Below, piece after piece: positions 28,214-37,667 of a stretch of 64,000 nt of DNA. Source of the stretch: Armatimonadetes bacterium 55-13 (GTDB taxonomy: Bacteria; Armatimonadota; Fimbriimonadia; Fimbriimonadales; Fimbriimonadaceae); the NCBI GenBank assembly GCA_001898035.1, contig MKRX01000005.1, forward strand, positions 272,541 to 336,540. The letters are read 5' to 3'. The first letter of the stretch is position 1; every line of letters starts with the position of its first letter. Below the pieces are notes generated by a model. It had not been told where the DNA came from. It saw only the letters and a program-made list of their open reading frames with translations, and searched no databases. A program made the translations under genes and the position numbers.

Positions 28214-29031
28214 TTCAAACTGAGTCGTCCTTTCAGCCAAGTCAATCCCTCGCTCATGGCCTCCATTGCTCGAGAGTTCGTTGATGAAATTTCGTGCTTC
28301 ATCCCGGGCACATAGCGAGCGATGGTTGCAATTCTGAGCGCTCTAAGTTTTGATTCCAGCCACTTGCTTTGGGCTACCGGCACCACCGGATCGTCAAGAC
28401 CGTGAATAATAAACACAGGACTCGATCTAGCATCGAGATATGAGACCGGACTTGCTGCCCTGATTTCAGCGGTCGCCGAAGATCTGGGTTTACCCAGAAC
28501 GGCCATGAAAAGACTGTCATAGCTTTTTGGAAAGTCGCGAGACATGTCCGTTGGTCCAAACATATCAAGGACCGCCATGACTCGGCTCGAATAGCCTGGA
28601 TGCTCGAGTGGTTTAGTCTCTCTTGTATCAGTGAATCCGAGAAGCAACGCCAGATGACCTCCCGCGCTGCTTCCGCAAGCGCCAATCTTGTCAGCTTGAA
28701 TCCGGTACTTCTTTGCATTTGCGCGCAAAAAGCGGACCGCCGTTTGCGCATCGTCATAGAAAGCTGGCCAACGATACTTAGGCGCCAAGCGATAATCAAT
28801 TGTTGCGGCGAGGATGCCTTCCTCAGAAAGTCGACGACAGAGCGAAGCCATTCCTTCTCTGCTACCACCTATCCATGCTCCACCATGAATCACGACTACA
28901 GCAGGAACGCGTTTCCCCATTGGCTGAGGAGCATAGATATCCATTCGCAAGGTCTCGCCCGAAACCTTGGAGTAAACGACTCCAAGATCGACACGAGCCG
29001 AAAGGGCCAGAACCAATAGCGTCGAGATCAT
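28210..29031 (-). CDS. Secreted alpha/beta hydrolase (esterase/lipase, BD-FAE/HSL-like)
   Basis: 273 residues with a short N-terminal signal peptide (MISTLLVLALSARV). Oxyanion motif VIHGGAW, nucleophile elbow GACGSSAGGHLALL, acid in IIHGLDDPVVP and catalytic His in YVPGMKHE. Family members hydrolyse short acyl esters, often acetyl groups on polysaccharides; the substrate here is unknown. I took the ATG at 29031 rather than a TTG two codons upstream. It lies 26 bases downstream of hspR on the same strand, a possible distal member of that operon. Confidence 0.88.
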   Translation of the reverse strand: MISTLLVLALSARVDLGVVYSKVSGETLRMDIYAPQPMGKRVPAVVVIHGGAWIGGSREGMASLCRRLSEEGILAATIDYRLAPKYRWPAFYDDAQTAVRFLRANAKKYRIQADKIGACGSSAGGHLALLLGFTDTRETKPLEHPGYSSRVMAVLDMFGPTDMSRDFPKSYDSLFMAVLGKPRSSATAEIRAASPVSYLDARSSPVFIIHGLDDPVVPVAQSKWLESKLRALRIATIARYVPGMKHEISSTNSRAMEAMSEGLTWLKGRLSLN

Positions 29032-29057
29032 GACCAAATTGTACGGCTTATCCGAAC

Positions 29058-29462
29058 CTAGAGTTCAGACGGCTTCCGAATTTTGATGTTGGGAACCGGA
29101 AGCAAGGACTCGTCTTTACGAATCGGTATGGAACTGTTTGCCACAAAGTGTTGGATTCTTCGTTCTGCTTCCTGGACATATTCGGCGAATTGGCGTTCCA
29201 TATCCACCCGTATCTCCTCCATGTCATCAAGAAGCTTGAGAATAAGCTCTACACCAGCCAGATTCACACCCATATCCTGGGTGAGTCGCTGAATTCGACG
29301 GACTCGACGAATATCTGCTTCCGAGTAGAGGCGATTCTTTGCCCCAACCCTGGCTGGAACAACTAATCCAAGTCGTTCATACTGCCGCAAAGTTTGGGGA
29401 TGGACTCCACAAAGCTGGGCGGCGACGCCGATCATGTAGACAGGCTGGTTCTCCGTCCTCAT
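29058..29462 (-). CDS. hspR: HspR-type MerR-family heat-shock repressor
   Basis: 134 residues. MerR-type winged helix: [30 protein letters not shown], then [33 protein letters not shown], the DMGVNLAG segment being characteristic of HspR, followed by a coiled coil. HspR binds HAIR operators with DnaK as co-repressor. It overlaps the dnaJ stop by four bases, and a HAIR-like site lies upstream of dnaJ, so negative autoregulation is likely. Confidence 0.93.
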   Translation of the reverse strand: MRTENQPVYMIGVAAQLCGVHPQTLRQYERLGLVVPARVGAKNRLYSEADIRRVRRIQRLTQDMGVNLAGVELILKLLDDMEEIRVDMERQFAEYVQEAERRIQHFVANSSIPIRKDESLLPVPNIKIRKPSEL

Positions 29463-30412
29463 GCGGTGGCCACCTCCAACTCGGCAAGTTGCTTCAGAAG
29501 GTCTCGTTGCTTCTCCGAAGGCTTCTTCGGAACGGTGATCTTAATACGTGCCATCAGATCTCCGCGTCCGCCATTAAGGCGAGTAATCCCCTGCCCACCT
29601 AGCCGGAAAACCTGGCCGCTTTGGGTCCCTTCGGGAATCTTCATCGTAACGTTGGATCGCAAGGTGGGAACGCGTATCTCGCCACCCAAAGCCGCTACGG
29701 TGAAAGGAACGGAAACTTCGACCTCAAGATGGTCTTCGACGAGTTTGAATTTGCCATGGGGCGCCCACTTCACCGTAACGTAGAGATCACCAGCCTTTCC
29801 GTTTGCACCAGCGCCACCTTTTCCTGGCACGCGCAATTTCTTTCCGTCGGCAATTCCTGCTGGAATGGTAACTTCAACCTTTTTTGTTGTAGGCACGGTC
29901 GAAATGCCATCTCGTGTGCGCTGCGCGTCCATGGTTTGGTAGGTGAGGGTGCGTTTGGTGCCAGAGTCGATCTCTTCTAATGGAACTTCGATCGTTTTTT
30001 CAACATCGCGGGGCTGTGCGGCGTTGAGGTGCTCGAAATCGATCCCACCGCCGCCACGTCCGCCGCCCCCACCAAATCCGCCAAAGAACTGGCTGAAGAT
30101 CGATTCAAAGCCACCGCCTCCGGGACCCTCGAAATGATATTCATAGCCACCCGGAGCTCCTCCGCCAGGACCACCGGCAAAGTGCCCGGCGTTTTCCCAG
30201 TGCTCGCCATATTGATCGTAAAGGGCTCGCTTTTCGGGATCACTGAGTACGGAGTGAGCCTCGCTCACTTCTTTGAACTTGGTCTCTGCAGATTTGTCTC
30301 CCGGGTTAACATCCGGGTGATACTTGCGAGCCAGCTTGCGATAGGCCGACTTTATTTCCTTCTCATCGGCCTTTCGTGAAACACCTAAGGTTGCGTAGTA
30401 GTCCTTTGCCAT
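29459..30412 (-). CDS. DnaJ/CbpA-type co-chaperone (no zinc finger)
   Basis: 317 residues. J domain with HPD at residues 32-34 ([11 protein letters not shown]), a Gly/Phe-rich linker with a run of GGGG, then two C-terminal beta domains ([21 protein letters not shown]...). The four CxxCxGxG zinc repeats of type I DnaJ are absent, so it is type II, CbpA-like. It stimulates DnaK ATPase and presents substrates. First gene of the dnaJ-hspR operon under a HAIR-like operator. Confidence 0.95.
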   Translation of the reverse strand: MAKDYYATLGVSRKADEKEIKSAYRKLARKYHPDVNPGDKSAETKFKEVSEAHSVLSDPEKRALYDQYGEHWENAGHFAGGPGGGAPGGYEYHFEGPGGGGFESIFSQFFGGFGGGGGRGGGGIDFEHLNAAQPRDVEKTIEVPLEEIDSGTKRTLTYQTMDAQRTRDGISTVPTTKKVEVTIPAGIADGKKLRVPGKGGAGANGKAGDLYVTVKWAPHGKFKLVEDHLEVEVSVPFTVAALGGEIRVPTLRSNVTMKIPEGTQSGQVFRLGGQGITRLNGGRGDLMARIKITVPKKPSEKQRDLLKQLAELEVATA

Positions 30413-30430
30413 ACGATCTCGTTCAATCTA

Positions 30431-30451
30431 CATGAGTATATAACACTCAAG
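30431..30451 (-). promoter_or_regulatory. HAIR-like HspR operator overlapping the dnaJ promoter
   Basis: Minus strand CTTGAGT-N7-ACTCATG, matching the HAIR consensus CTTGAGT-N7-ACTCAAG at 13 of 14 fixed positions. A TTGTCA hexamer upstream and TATACT inside the site suggest that the operator covers the -10 region. It lies 19 bases before the dnaJ start. Confidence 0.85.
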
Positions 30452-30521
30452 TGCTTGACAATAGTTCCATAACCTTAAAGTAGATGTGTAGAGTCTGCCT
30501 AAATTTGCCGATCTTATTTAC

Positions 30522-31373
30522 GTGGATCTTCGGAGCCTAGAAATCAAGGTTTCTCGAAGCGAGAACTTACCGGTATTGCCCCAAATCGTAAGCCAAGTAT
30601 TGAAGTTGGCTGACGACCAGGATGCCTCACCAAAAGATATGGAACGGATCGTCGAGCGCGATCCCGCCATTACCGCAAAGATTCTTCGCGTCGCGAATTC
30701 ATCGTATTACGGCCTGCAGCAAGTTTCGTCGACAGGTCGAGCGATCAGCATGCTCGGCATGAATGCCGTGCGATCGCTCGTGGTTGGCGTTGCCTACCAA
30801 CAGGTTATCGCTGGCCGGGCTCTGGCGTCTCACTTCAACAAGTTAGAGTTTTGGCGACACAGTTTGGGCGTGGCCACCGGCGCGCGAATTCTCGCTAAGC
30901 TGAAGTTGCCGATGAGATCGGAAGAGCTCTACGTAGCGGGGATGATGCATGACGTGGGCCTTCTGGTCATGGATCGTTTTCATCCGCTCGAACTGGACAA
31001 GACGGTCAAATTCGCGATCGAAGAGGGAATGTGCCTCCATGACGCCGAGCAGTTGATGTTCGGATTTGACCATAGTCACGTTGGAGCGATGCTTGCCGAT
31101 AAATGGGCTCTCGCCCCGGTCATTGCTGATGCTGTGCGGTACCACCACGATCCTATGTCCGACGACGAAAATCAGCAATCCACGCTGATCATTGCCGTGG
31201 CAAACCTTTTGGCTCACCAATGTGGGCTGACCAACAACGTTCCCGGGCAACCGAACGAAGTTCCCGAAGCTTGGGTTGAGCAACTTGGCCTTCCCGCCGA
31301 ACAGCTCGAGATCATCAAGAACGTCATGGCTCAAGAAATTGTGAAGGCCGAACAAGCCTTTGGTATTGGTTAG
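30522..31373 (+). CDS. HDOD-domain signalling protein
   Basis: 283 residues. HDOD domain in residues about 10-210: LPVLPQIVSQVLKLADD, MERIVERDPAITAKILRVANSSYYG, FWRHSLGVATGARILA, MMHDVGLLVMDRF. HDOD proteins are HD-fold regulators in chemotaxis, c-di-GMP and stress pathways; catalytic activity is usually absent or unproven. GTG start. Divergent from dnaJ, with a TTGACA hexamer at 30454-30459 that may belong to its promoter. Confidence 0.88.
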   Translation: MDLRSLEIKVSRSENLPVLPQIVSQVLKLADDQDASPKDMERIVERDPAITAKILRVANSSYYGLQQVSSTGRAISMLGMNAVRSLVVGVAYQQVIAGRALASHFNKLEFWRHSLGVATGARILAKLKLPMRSEELYVAGMMHDVGLLVMDRFHPLELDKTVKFAIEEGMCLHDAEQLMFGFDHSHVGAMLADKWALAPVIADAVRYHHDPMSDDENQQSTLIIAVANLLAHQCGLTNNVPGQPNEVPEAWVEQLGLPAEQLEIIKNVMAQEIVKAEQAFGIG

Positions 31374-31406
31374 TCGGGACCCTTTCAGATCCCGACCAAC
31401 CAAGCT

Positions 31407-33479
31407 TCAATGCTCGGCTTCGTGCGCGGCTTTCTGCTTCGCGTATTCCGCAATCAAGCTCTGTTGCTCAGGATGCGGAACCTCTTCGTAATGATCCACC
31501 GTCTGGCGGAACCGTCCCCGCCCCTTGGTAATGGATCTTAGGTCCAGGGCATAGCGCATCATCGTCGCCATCGGAACCGTCGCCCGAATACGGGTTCGGC
31601 CCGGCGTCGTCGGCTCCATTCCCTCCATGCGACCTCGGCGTCCATTGAGGTCACCCACAACATCCCCTACGCATTCGTCCGGAACGTCCACTTCAACTCC
31701 AAGTAGAGGCTCCAAAATCACTGCTTGGGCTTTCTCCGAGGCCGCTTTGAGTGCCATCGCGCCCGCAATCTTGAACGCCTGCTCACTGGAATCCACATCG
31801 TGGTAGCTCCCGTCAACCACGGTGACCTTGAAGTCGACGACCGGAAAGCCCGCGACCAAACCATGATCGGCCGCCTCCCGAATTCCCTTTTCGATGGCGG
31901 GAATAAAGTTCTTGGGAATCGCGCCCCCAACCACCTTATTCTCGAACTGGAAGCCTGTCCCTCGGTTGAGCGGCTCAACCTCCACCCAGCAGTCGCCAAA
32001 CTGGCCCTTGCCACCGGTTTGTCGCTTGTGGCGACCTTGTGCCTTGGCCGCACCGCGTACGGTCTCCCGGTACGGAACCCTTGGTTCTTCGATCTTGACG
32101 TTCACGCCAAACTTGGCCTTCATCTTCTCGATGATCGTATCGAGGTGAATGTCCCCCATGCCCTCAAGAATCTCCTGATGGGCAATCGAGTCTCGCGTGT
32201 GACGGAAAGTCGGATCTTCCTCCATCAACCGCTGGATCGCCATGCCGAGCTTATCTTCGTCAGCCTTCGTCAGAGGAACCACCGCAATCCGATAGATCGG
32301 CTCCGGAAACTCGATCTGAGGCAACATGATTCGATCCTTGTTGCTTGTTAAGGTATCGCCGGTATGGGTGTCCTGGAGTTTGGCTATCGCGCAGATATCG
32401 CCCGCCGGGACAACACTCGCTCCCTCTTGTCCCTTTCCGTGCGGATAGAACAAGTTGTGGACTCGTTCATCCTTTTCGCGATTGACGTTCAGCACGTGGT
32501 CGTCTACCTTGAGACTTCCGCTGAACATGCGGACAAAGTTGATCTTTCCCACAAAGGGGTCGGCCGTCGTCTTAAAGACAAAACCCGCCAGAGGACCATT
32601 CGGATCGGCCAATATCTCCTTGCCATCGATTACCTTGGGCATGTCGATGGGGGAGGGAAGCTCATGGATAATTCGGTCGAGGAGCGTCGCGACGCCAATC
32701 CCGCTGGCGGCGGACCCTAGGAGAACGGGAACGACCTTTCCAGTCTCAACCCCTACCAGCAGGCCGTGCTCAATCTCTTCCTCGGTGAGCTGCTCGCCCT
32801 CCAAATACTTCATCGCCAGATCGTCGTCGCCCTCGGCGGCCGCGTCCATCATCTTCTCGCGCCGCTCTTCCGCTTCCGATCGATATCCCGTGGGGACGTC
32901 CTCGATCTCCTCGCCACGATCTCTGCCCTTATAGACCTTCATGTTCAAGAGATCGAGAACTCCACTAAAGGCAGCTTGGTGCCCAATCGGGATCTGAACG
33001 CCGACAACTTTGTGTCCATATCGCTCGTGCAGGGTATTCATCAGCCCTTCGTAGTCGGCGTTGTCTCGCTCGAGTTTGTTGACGAAAATGCACTTGGCGA
33101 GGCCGTGTTCTTCGGCAATGTCCCAAGCGATCTCGAAGCCAACATCGAGGTCTGCCTTGGCCTCCGTCACGATGATCATCGCCTCGACGACGCGAGCGAT
33201 GCCGTGCAAATCTCCAATGAAGTCGGGGTAACCGGGAGCGTCAATAAGATTGACTTTAACGCCGTGCCATTCGAGGGGGAGCACCGAGGCGTTGAGAGAG
33301 ATCTTTCGCCGGATTTCAAGGGGATCAAAGTCGCTTTGCGTGTTTCCGGCGTCCACGCTTCCGACTCGGTCGGCCGCTCCGGCGGTGTAGAGCATGTGTT
33401 CGACAAGCATCGTCTTGCCGCTGCCGCCGTGGCCTACAATGGCGACGTTTCTAATGTTCTCAGCAGAATACTGCTTCAT
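31407..33479 (-). CDS. Elongation factor G-like GTPase (FusA2/EF-G paralogue)
   Basis: 690 residues with the five-domain EF-G layout: G1 GHGGSGKT (16-23), G3 DAPGY (80-84), domain IV from about residue 470, and the C-terminal [23 protein letters not shown]. It differs from the canonical fusA at 46.2 kb and matches the EF-G2 paralogue group of unclear role. The guanine-specificity G4 motif reads NKLE (134-137) instead of NKxD, followed by RDNADY where relatives often have DRENAD. This could affect nucleotide specificity or be compensated. It is alone between a convergent HDOD gene and the divergent LacI gene. Confidence 0.92.
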   Translation of the reverse strand: MKQYSAENIRNVAIVGHGGSGKTMLVEHMLYTAGAADRVGSVDAGNTQSDFDPLEIRRKISLNASVLPLEWHGVKVNLIDAPGYPDFIGDLHGIARVVEAMIIVTEAKADLDVGFEIAWDIAEEHGLAKCIFVNKLERDNADYEGLMNTLHERYGHKVVGVQIPIGHQAAFSGVLDLLNMKVYKGRDRGEEIEDVPTGYRSEAEERREKMMDAAAEGDDDLAMKYLEGEQLTEEEIEHGLLVGVETGKVVPVLLGSAASGIGVATLLDRIIHELPSPIDMPKVIDGKEILADPNGPLAGFVFKTTADPFVGKINFVRMFSGSLKVDDHVLNVNREKDERVHNLFYPHGKGQEGASVVPAGDICAIAKLQDTHTGDTLTSNKDRIMLPQIEFPEPIYRIAVVPLTKADEDKLGMAIQRLMEEDPTFRHTRDSIAHQEILEGMGDIHLDTIIEKMKAKFGVNVKIEEPRVPYRETVRGAAKAQGRHKRQTGGKGQFGDCWVEVEPLNRGTGFQFENKVVGGAIPKNFIPAIEKGIREAADHGLVAGFPVVDFKVTVVDGSYHDVDSSEQAFKIAGAMALKAASEKAQAVILEPLLGVEVDVPDECVGDVVGDLNGRRGRMEGMEPTTPGRTRIRATVPMATMMRYALDLRSITKGRGRFRQTVDHYEEVPHPEQQSLIAEYAKQKAAHEAEH

Positions 33480-33640
33480 AGGAACCCTCCGTTGGGTGGA
33501 TTGGGCGGGTCGTCGCTATGAAGTTCCCTCGGCGTGCCCGCCATATTTCATCTTACGAGGGTTTTAACAAATGCGGTGGCAGAAGTGCGGATTTACTGTG
33601 CTAATCGCGAGATCTCTTCAAGCAAAACGAAATTCATTTG

Positions 33641-33668
33641 TTGAAAAAGAAGAACCCTGTGTTAATAT
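33641..33668 (+). promoter_or_regulatory. Promoter of the LacI-family gene
   Basis: TTGAAA (33641-33646), 16-bp spacer, TAATAT (33663-33668). The predicted start falls inside the operator palindrome. The rest of the 220-base gap to the EF-G paralogue shows nothing else. Confidence 0.72.
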
Positions 33669-33684
33669 ATGAAACGTTTCATAT
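33667..33684. promoter_or_regulatory. LacI-type operator palindrome
   Basis: Perfect 18-bp palindrome ATATGAAACGTTTCATAT with the central CG typical of LacI/GalR operators. It overlaps the -10 box and start point, with a further half-site GATTCATAT at 33690-33698. It suggests autorepression. Confidence 0.82.
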
Positions 33685-33699
33685 AAACCGATTCATATC

Positions 33700-34776
33700 A
33701 TGAGGACCAGGCTCAAAGACGTTGCCGATCATCTGAATCTCTCGACCGCTCTGGTCTCGGGGGTTCTTAACAAACGCCCCAATGTTTGGGCGTCGGAAGA
33801 AACGCGACAGCGTATCGTCGAAGCCGCGGAAAAGCTCAACTATCAGCCCAGCGCCGCTGCCCAAGCTCTCATCAAAGGCAAGACCGACACCGTCGCCTTC
33901 GTCTATCGCCGATTGGAAGGTTTCAACTACCGCCTCGCTTACAGCGGCTTGGTCGATGCCCTCTCCGACGATCTCCAAACCAGCGGTTACGATCTCGTCG
34001 TCGCGAACTTTGCCACTCAGGACGATGTCCTTCGCCACCTTCAAAAGATCGCGAGCTCTCGAGCGTGTGATGCCGTGATCCTTTGGGGAAGAGAAGACGA
34101 CACCGAACCGCAAGGCGAACTTCTAGAAAAGCTGAGAGTCCCCTTCCTCGTCAAAGGACGGCATGAGCGATCGCACCCCACCTGGAATCAAATCGATTTC
34201 GACCATGAAGGCATGATGGAGCGCGCCGTCGATCACCTAGCCGATCTCGGCCACACCCGTCTCGCCTATCTCGGCTTTCCTCACGATGAGGGCTATGTTC
34301 ATGCTCTTCGAAGAGGCTATTTCTCCGCCCATCGCCGTCGGTTTGGTCACGACCCTGATGGCCGTTTTATCGGTGAACACGAGGACCACGTTGCTCCGAA
34401 CGAACAGACGATCTTGGAGTGGCTCCGCCTGCCGGAAAGCGATCGGCCCACTGCCTTCGTAATTGGCGCCGGCAATAGCGCGTGGCAAACCCTCGAAACC
34501 TGTCTTGCCCAAATCGGTCGTCGGCTCGGATACGGTGCGAGTGACTATGCCGCCGCAGGCATCACCTCGCTTTTCTTTACCCTGATGTTCGGCGAGGCCG
34601 TCGCCTTCCAGGGAATCGAGATAGATAACCTCGCCCGCCTCGCGTCGCCTGGGCTGCTCAATGCGATTCTTCGCGGGGAGCACACCCAGCCCGTCCACCG
34701 TTTTCTACCTTCGCTCACGCCCGCCCCAACTCTTGACCTGCTTCGTCATGGCGTCAAGTTCGGAGGGAGTCAGTGA
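33700..34776 (+). CDS. LacI-family transcriptional regulator
   Basis: 358 residues. N-terminal helix-turn-helix and hinge: [56 protein letters not shown] periplasmic-binding-protein-like ligand domain follows (DTVAFVYRR...[16 protein letters not shown]). LacI proteins usually respond to sugars; the ligand here is unknown, but the downstream GH99-like gene points to an oligosaccharide. The palindrome upstream suggests autoregulation. The next gene begins about 125 bases downstream. Confidence 0.92.
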   Translation: MRTRLKDVADHLNLSTALVSGVLNKRPNVWASEETRQRIVEAAEKLNYQPSAAAQALIKGKTDTVAFVYRRLEGFNYRLAYSGLVDALSDDLQTSGYDLVVANFATQDDVLRHLQKIASSRACDAVILWGREDDTEPQGELLEKLRVPFLVKGRHERSHPTWNQIDFDHEGMMERAVDHLADLGHTRLAYLGFPHDEGYVHALRRGYFSAHRRRFGHDPDGRFIGEHEDHVAPNEQTILEWLRLPESDRPTAFVIGAGNSAWQTLETCLAQIGRRLGYGASDYAAAGITSLFFTLMFGEAVAFQGIEIDNLARLASPGLLNAILRGEHTQPVHRFLPSLTPAPTLDLLRHGVKFGGSQ

Positions 34777-34851
34777 ACACTTTCGTCAACCTGTCCCCGG
34801 TGATCACTGAGGACCCAGAGCATTCATTCGGCAATCTTTCGCCCAGGTCCG

Positions 34852-34875
34852 GATTTGCACCACGACGTGCAAATC
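34852..34875 (+). promoter_or_regulatory. Inverted repeat upstream of the pseudopilin gene
   Basis: GATTTGCAC-N6-GTGCAAATC, a perfect 9-bp inverted repeat 26 bases before the start codon. It could be an mRNA hairpin controlling translation or an operator. Confidence 0.5.
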
Positions 34876-34901
34876 GTTCTCCAATGTCAGGAGGATTTTC
34901 T

Positions 34902-35687
34902 ATGTTGAAGCCCCGCCATCGTGGATTTACGCTCATTGAGCTTCTCGTTGTCATCGCAATCATCGCGATTCTCGCCGCCATCCTTTTCCCCGTCTTTGCT
35001 CAAGCCAAAGAAGCCGCCAAGAAGACGAGTTGTCTTTCCAATCAGAAGAACATTGGCTTAGGCATCATGATGTACCTCGGAGACTACGACGACACATACA
35101 ACATGCTCCAGTACTACACCCCCACTTGGGATCAGGTTCGCTGGTATGACATGGTCTATCCCTACATCAAGAATGGTGACAAGTTCGCCTTCAATGGTCG
35201 CGCCAGTGGTTCCGGAGGCATCTTCTCCTGCCCCAGCTTCCCCAGCAAGCAAGAAGCGCAGTACGGCATTCACCAGTTTGTGTTTCCCGAGTCGTTCAAT
35301 GGACCGCTGAATTTCTCCGTCCGAAGCGCAACCGCCATCGACGCCCCCGCCGATAAGATCCTGATGGTTGAAAAGGGCCAAAACGACGGCAACTCCAGCT
35401 GGCTCCAATTCATGGCCGACCAATGGGCCTGGACCGGCACCGTCGGAAGCCCTGCCGGTTCGATCAACGGACCTCAGTTCGACTTGGATCAAGACTGCGA
35501 CTTCGCCTACAGCTCGTCGGCGCCTGCCTACGCTAACTGGGGTCAATGCAGCATGTTCCCACGCTATCGCCACAACAAGGTATCGAACGTGTTCTATGCC
35601 GACGGCCACGCCAGAAGTCAGTCTCGTGGATCGATTCGTTGGTTCAAGCAGATCTATATCGAAGGAATGAACCCACCCGCATGGTAA
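34902..35687 (+). CDS. Prepilin-like protein with H-X9-DG tail (DUF1559-type)
   Basis: 261 residues. Class III signal [23 protein letters not shown] is cut after the Gly and N-methylated by a prepilin peptidase; the hydrophobic helix continues to about residue 33. The C-terminus has H-x9-DG (in the [16 protein letters not shown] segment), typical of the abundant DUF1559 pseudopilins of Planctomycetes, Lentisphaerae and Armatimonadota. GGAGGA six bases before ATG 34902 fixes the start. It lies between LacI and a GH99-like gene, suggesting a surface role in glycan use; this is inference. Confidence 0.9.
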   Translation: MLKPRHRGFTLIELLVVIAIIAILAAILFPVFAQAKEAAKKTSCLSNQKNIGLGIMMYLGDYDDTYNMLQYYTPTWDQVRWYDMVYPYIKNGDKFAFNGRASGSGGIFSCPSFPSKQEAQYGIHQFVFPESFNGPLNFSVRSATAIDAPADKILMVEKGQNDGNSSWLQFMADQWAWTGTVGSPAGSINGPQFDLDQDCDFAYSSSAPAYANWGQCSMFPRYRHNKVSNVFYADGHARSQSRGSIRWFKQIYIEGMNPPAW

Positions 35688-35896
35688 TGAAATCCTTCCT
35701 GATCGCTTTGGCTGCCGCATTCGCTATCGGATGCGGCAACCAAGAAGAAGCGTCGACTCAGCGTGCTGCCCCCTTGACCGTTGACGAGCAAATCGCCAAG
35801 ATCGAGAAGCGCACTGACATGCCCGATGCCGTCAAACAACAAACGATCGCTTCCTTGCGTCAGCAGCAATCTGCCGCCGAAGCTCGTAAGCAATAG
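35687..35896 (+). CDS. Small lipoprotein
   Basis: 69 residues. Signal peptide [16 protein letters not shown] with lipobox A-I-G-C, then a charged helical region (VDEQIAKIEKRTDMPDAVKQQTIASLRQQQ). Its ATG overlaps the pseudopilin stop (TAATG); an in-frame ATG six bases earlier is an alternative. Unknown function. Small lipoproteins with this DEQIAKI...MP...K pattern commonly follow DUF1559 genes, which is a recollection and not verified. Confidence 0.75.
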   Translation: MKSFLIALAAAFAIGCGNQEEASTQRAAPLTVDEQIAKIEKRTDMPDAVKQQTIASLRQQQSAAEARKQ

Positions 35897-35902
35897 CCTT
35901 AA

Positions 35903-35929
35903 GCCCCCTTTTTGACCTTGAAAGGGGGC
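35903..35929 (+). terminator. Hairpin between the lipoprotein and GH99-like genes
   Basis: Perfect 9-bp stem GCCCCCTTT-N9-AAAGGGGGC without a downstream T run. Probably attenuates or stabilises the transcript rather than ending it. Confidence 0.5.
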
Positions 35930-35939
35930 GCTCAATCTC

Positions 35940-37091
35940 ATGCTCTCTCTTCTGGCTGCCTGCACGCTTGCTCCCGCCCATCCTCTCGTCTTGGCGCACT
36001 ATATGCCCTGGTACGAGAACAAGTCCATCAGTGGAAAGTGGGGCTGGCATTGGACCATGAACCACTTCGACCCCGAGAAGGTCACAAACGGTCGTCGAGA
36101 GATCGCTTCAAAGCTCTATCCCCTCATCGGCCCCTATGACTCCAATGATCCGGATGTAATCGAATGCCAAGTCCTCCAGATGAAGATTGCCGGCATCGAT
36201 GGGGTGATCATCGACTGGTACGGAACCGACGACGTCTACGACTACGCCACGAATCACCGAAACACCCTCCGCATGATCCAAGCGATCAAGAAGGCGGGCA
36301 TGAAATTCGCCATCTGCTATGAGGACCAAACTGTCCCCAATCTCATCAAGTTCGGAAAGACGACCGCCGAGAAGTCCGTCGCCTATGGCAAGTCTCTGAT
36401 GGACTGGATCGACAAAAACTGGTTTGCCGACCCCGCTTACGTCAAGGTCGACGGCAAACCCTTGATGATGGTCTTTGGCCCTCAATACTACAAGGCGCCC
36501 CAATACAAGGAAATTCTCGCGGGGCGAAAAGTCAATTTCCTCGGCGTCATGTTCGACCACGGCTTTGCCGACGGCGGCTTCGCCTGGCCAAACCCTCGGG
36601 GAGGAGATGAGAAGTGCCGCGCCGATTTCGATGCTTTCTATGCCCGAGCGAAGAACTGGAAGACTTTCGCAGCCGGTGCCTTTCCACGCTTCCAGGACAT
36701 CTATCAAGAGGCAGGCGTTCACGATTCGTGGGGCAGCGTGACCGATCGGGAAGGGAAGACCTACTCGGAAACCCTCGCCCAAGCCTTCGCCAGTGGCGCG
36801 CCTGTCGTCCAACTCATCACCTGGAACGATTGGGGAGAAGGAACGGTCATCGAGCCTTCCCAAGAGTACGGCTACCGCGATCTCGAACGAACGCAGAAAT
36901 CCGTCCGAAAGCACACCAATCCAAAGCTTCCTTACAACCCAGAAGCCCTAAGACTCCCCCTAAGGCTGTACCAGTTAAGAAAGAAGGCTAAAGCCGGACA
37001 AGCGAAGGACCTCGACAAAGTTCGAGCCACCCTCCTTGACGGGAAGACCGACGAAGCAAAGCGCTTGCTTGAACGATTAGAGACCCAATAA
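35940..37091 (+). CDS. Secreted GH99-like (GH71/GH99 fold) glycoside hydrolase-related protein
   Basis: 383 residues with a short signal peptide. Hallmarks of the GH99-like domain: LAHYMPWYENK near the N-terminus, GIDGVIIDWYGTDD, FAICYEDQTVPN, VQLITWNDWGEGTVIEPSQEYGYRDL. GH99 enzymes are endo-alpha-mannosidases or mannanases acting on alpha-mannosides; the substrate here cannot be read from sequence. A basic helical tail follows residue 330. Likely transcribed with the LacI, pseudopilin and lipoprotein genes. Confidence 0.88.
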   Translation: MLSLLAACTLAPAHPLVLAHYMPWYENKSISGKWGWHWTMNHFDPEKVTNGRREIASKLYPLIGPYDSNDPDVIECQVLQMKIAGIDGVIIDWYGTDDVYDYATNHRNTLRMIQAIKKAGMKFAICYEDQTVPNLIKFGKTTAEKSVAYGKSLMDWIDKNWFADPAYVKVDGKPLMMVFGPQYYKAPQYKEILAGRKVNFLGVMFDHGFADGGFAWPNPRGGDEKCRADFDAFYARAKNWKTFAAGAFPRFQDIYQEAGVHDSWGSVTDREGKTYSETLAQAFASGAPVVQLITWNDWGEGTVIEPSQEYGYRDLERTQKSVRKHTNPKLPYNPEALRLPLRLYQLRKKAKAGQAKDLDKVRATLLDGKTDEAKRLLERLETQ

Positions 37092-37105
37092 TCGTCATCC
37101 AGATG

Positions 37106-37650
37106 ATGCGCTGGACACAAGCCGTTTTCGTTGGATCATTGCTTCAGTCATGTCAAGCGTCAAGCGCCCAGTCTGGCTCTAGCGAGAAGTTGGGTGAGAC
37201 CCAAATAGGGTTCATTCCCGCCGCGTCTGCGGCTATCGGACTACGGCGGAAGAACATCTGTTGGGACCAAACGGCAAATTCTTATGAGTGGAGTTCTGAT
37301 GGCCAATACCTCCTCGCCAGCATCCCGAAGGATGACTATGCCGCCGCTAAGCGTGCCGAGGATATTGCCGCCGTCGTCTCCTATTTAGATCAAGTTGCCC
37401 TCGGAATTCTCATGTACGCCACGGATCATGAAGACAACTCAGTCGGCCCCGCTCAGAATGGATGATGGTTCTCATTCTCTCCCTGGGAAACAGCGCCCCC
37501 CATCTCGGGATGTCAATACCTATTTTGAGGCGGCAACTTGCTAGATCTCGAAAACCTCGCTCAAACTAAATTAGGTTATAAAAAAATGGCCCCGGTGGAC
37601 GCGCTGTCGCGTACGCAGACGGGCACGTGAAGTGGATTCCAGACAAATAG
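37106..37650 (+). pseudogene. Decayed paralogue of the downstream secreted protein
   Basis: The first frame (to 37465) has a signal-like start, then SYEWSSDGQYLL and QVALGILMYATDHEDN, matching SYAWSSDGQYIL and QCAIGFLIYAADNDDV of the 37.7-kb gene, but the roughly 300 residues between are missing. After the first stop, homology continues in changing frames (for example GNSAPISG and GGNLLDLENLAQTKLGYK). It ends with GPGGRAVAYADGHVKWIPDK in the +1 frame just after a run of seven A. This fits a truncated duplicate inactivated by indels; an assembly error at A7 could explain only one of them. Confidence 0.75.
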
Positions 37651-37667
37651 TCCCTAGAGCATTGGCC

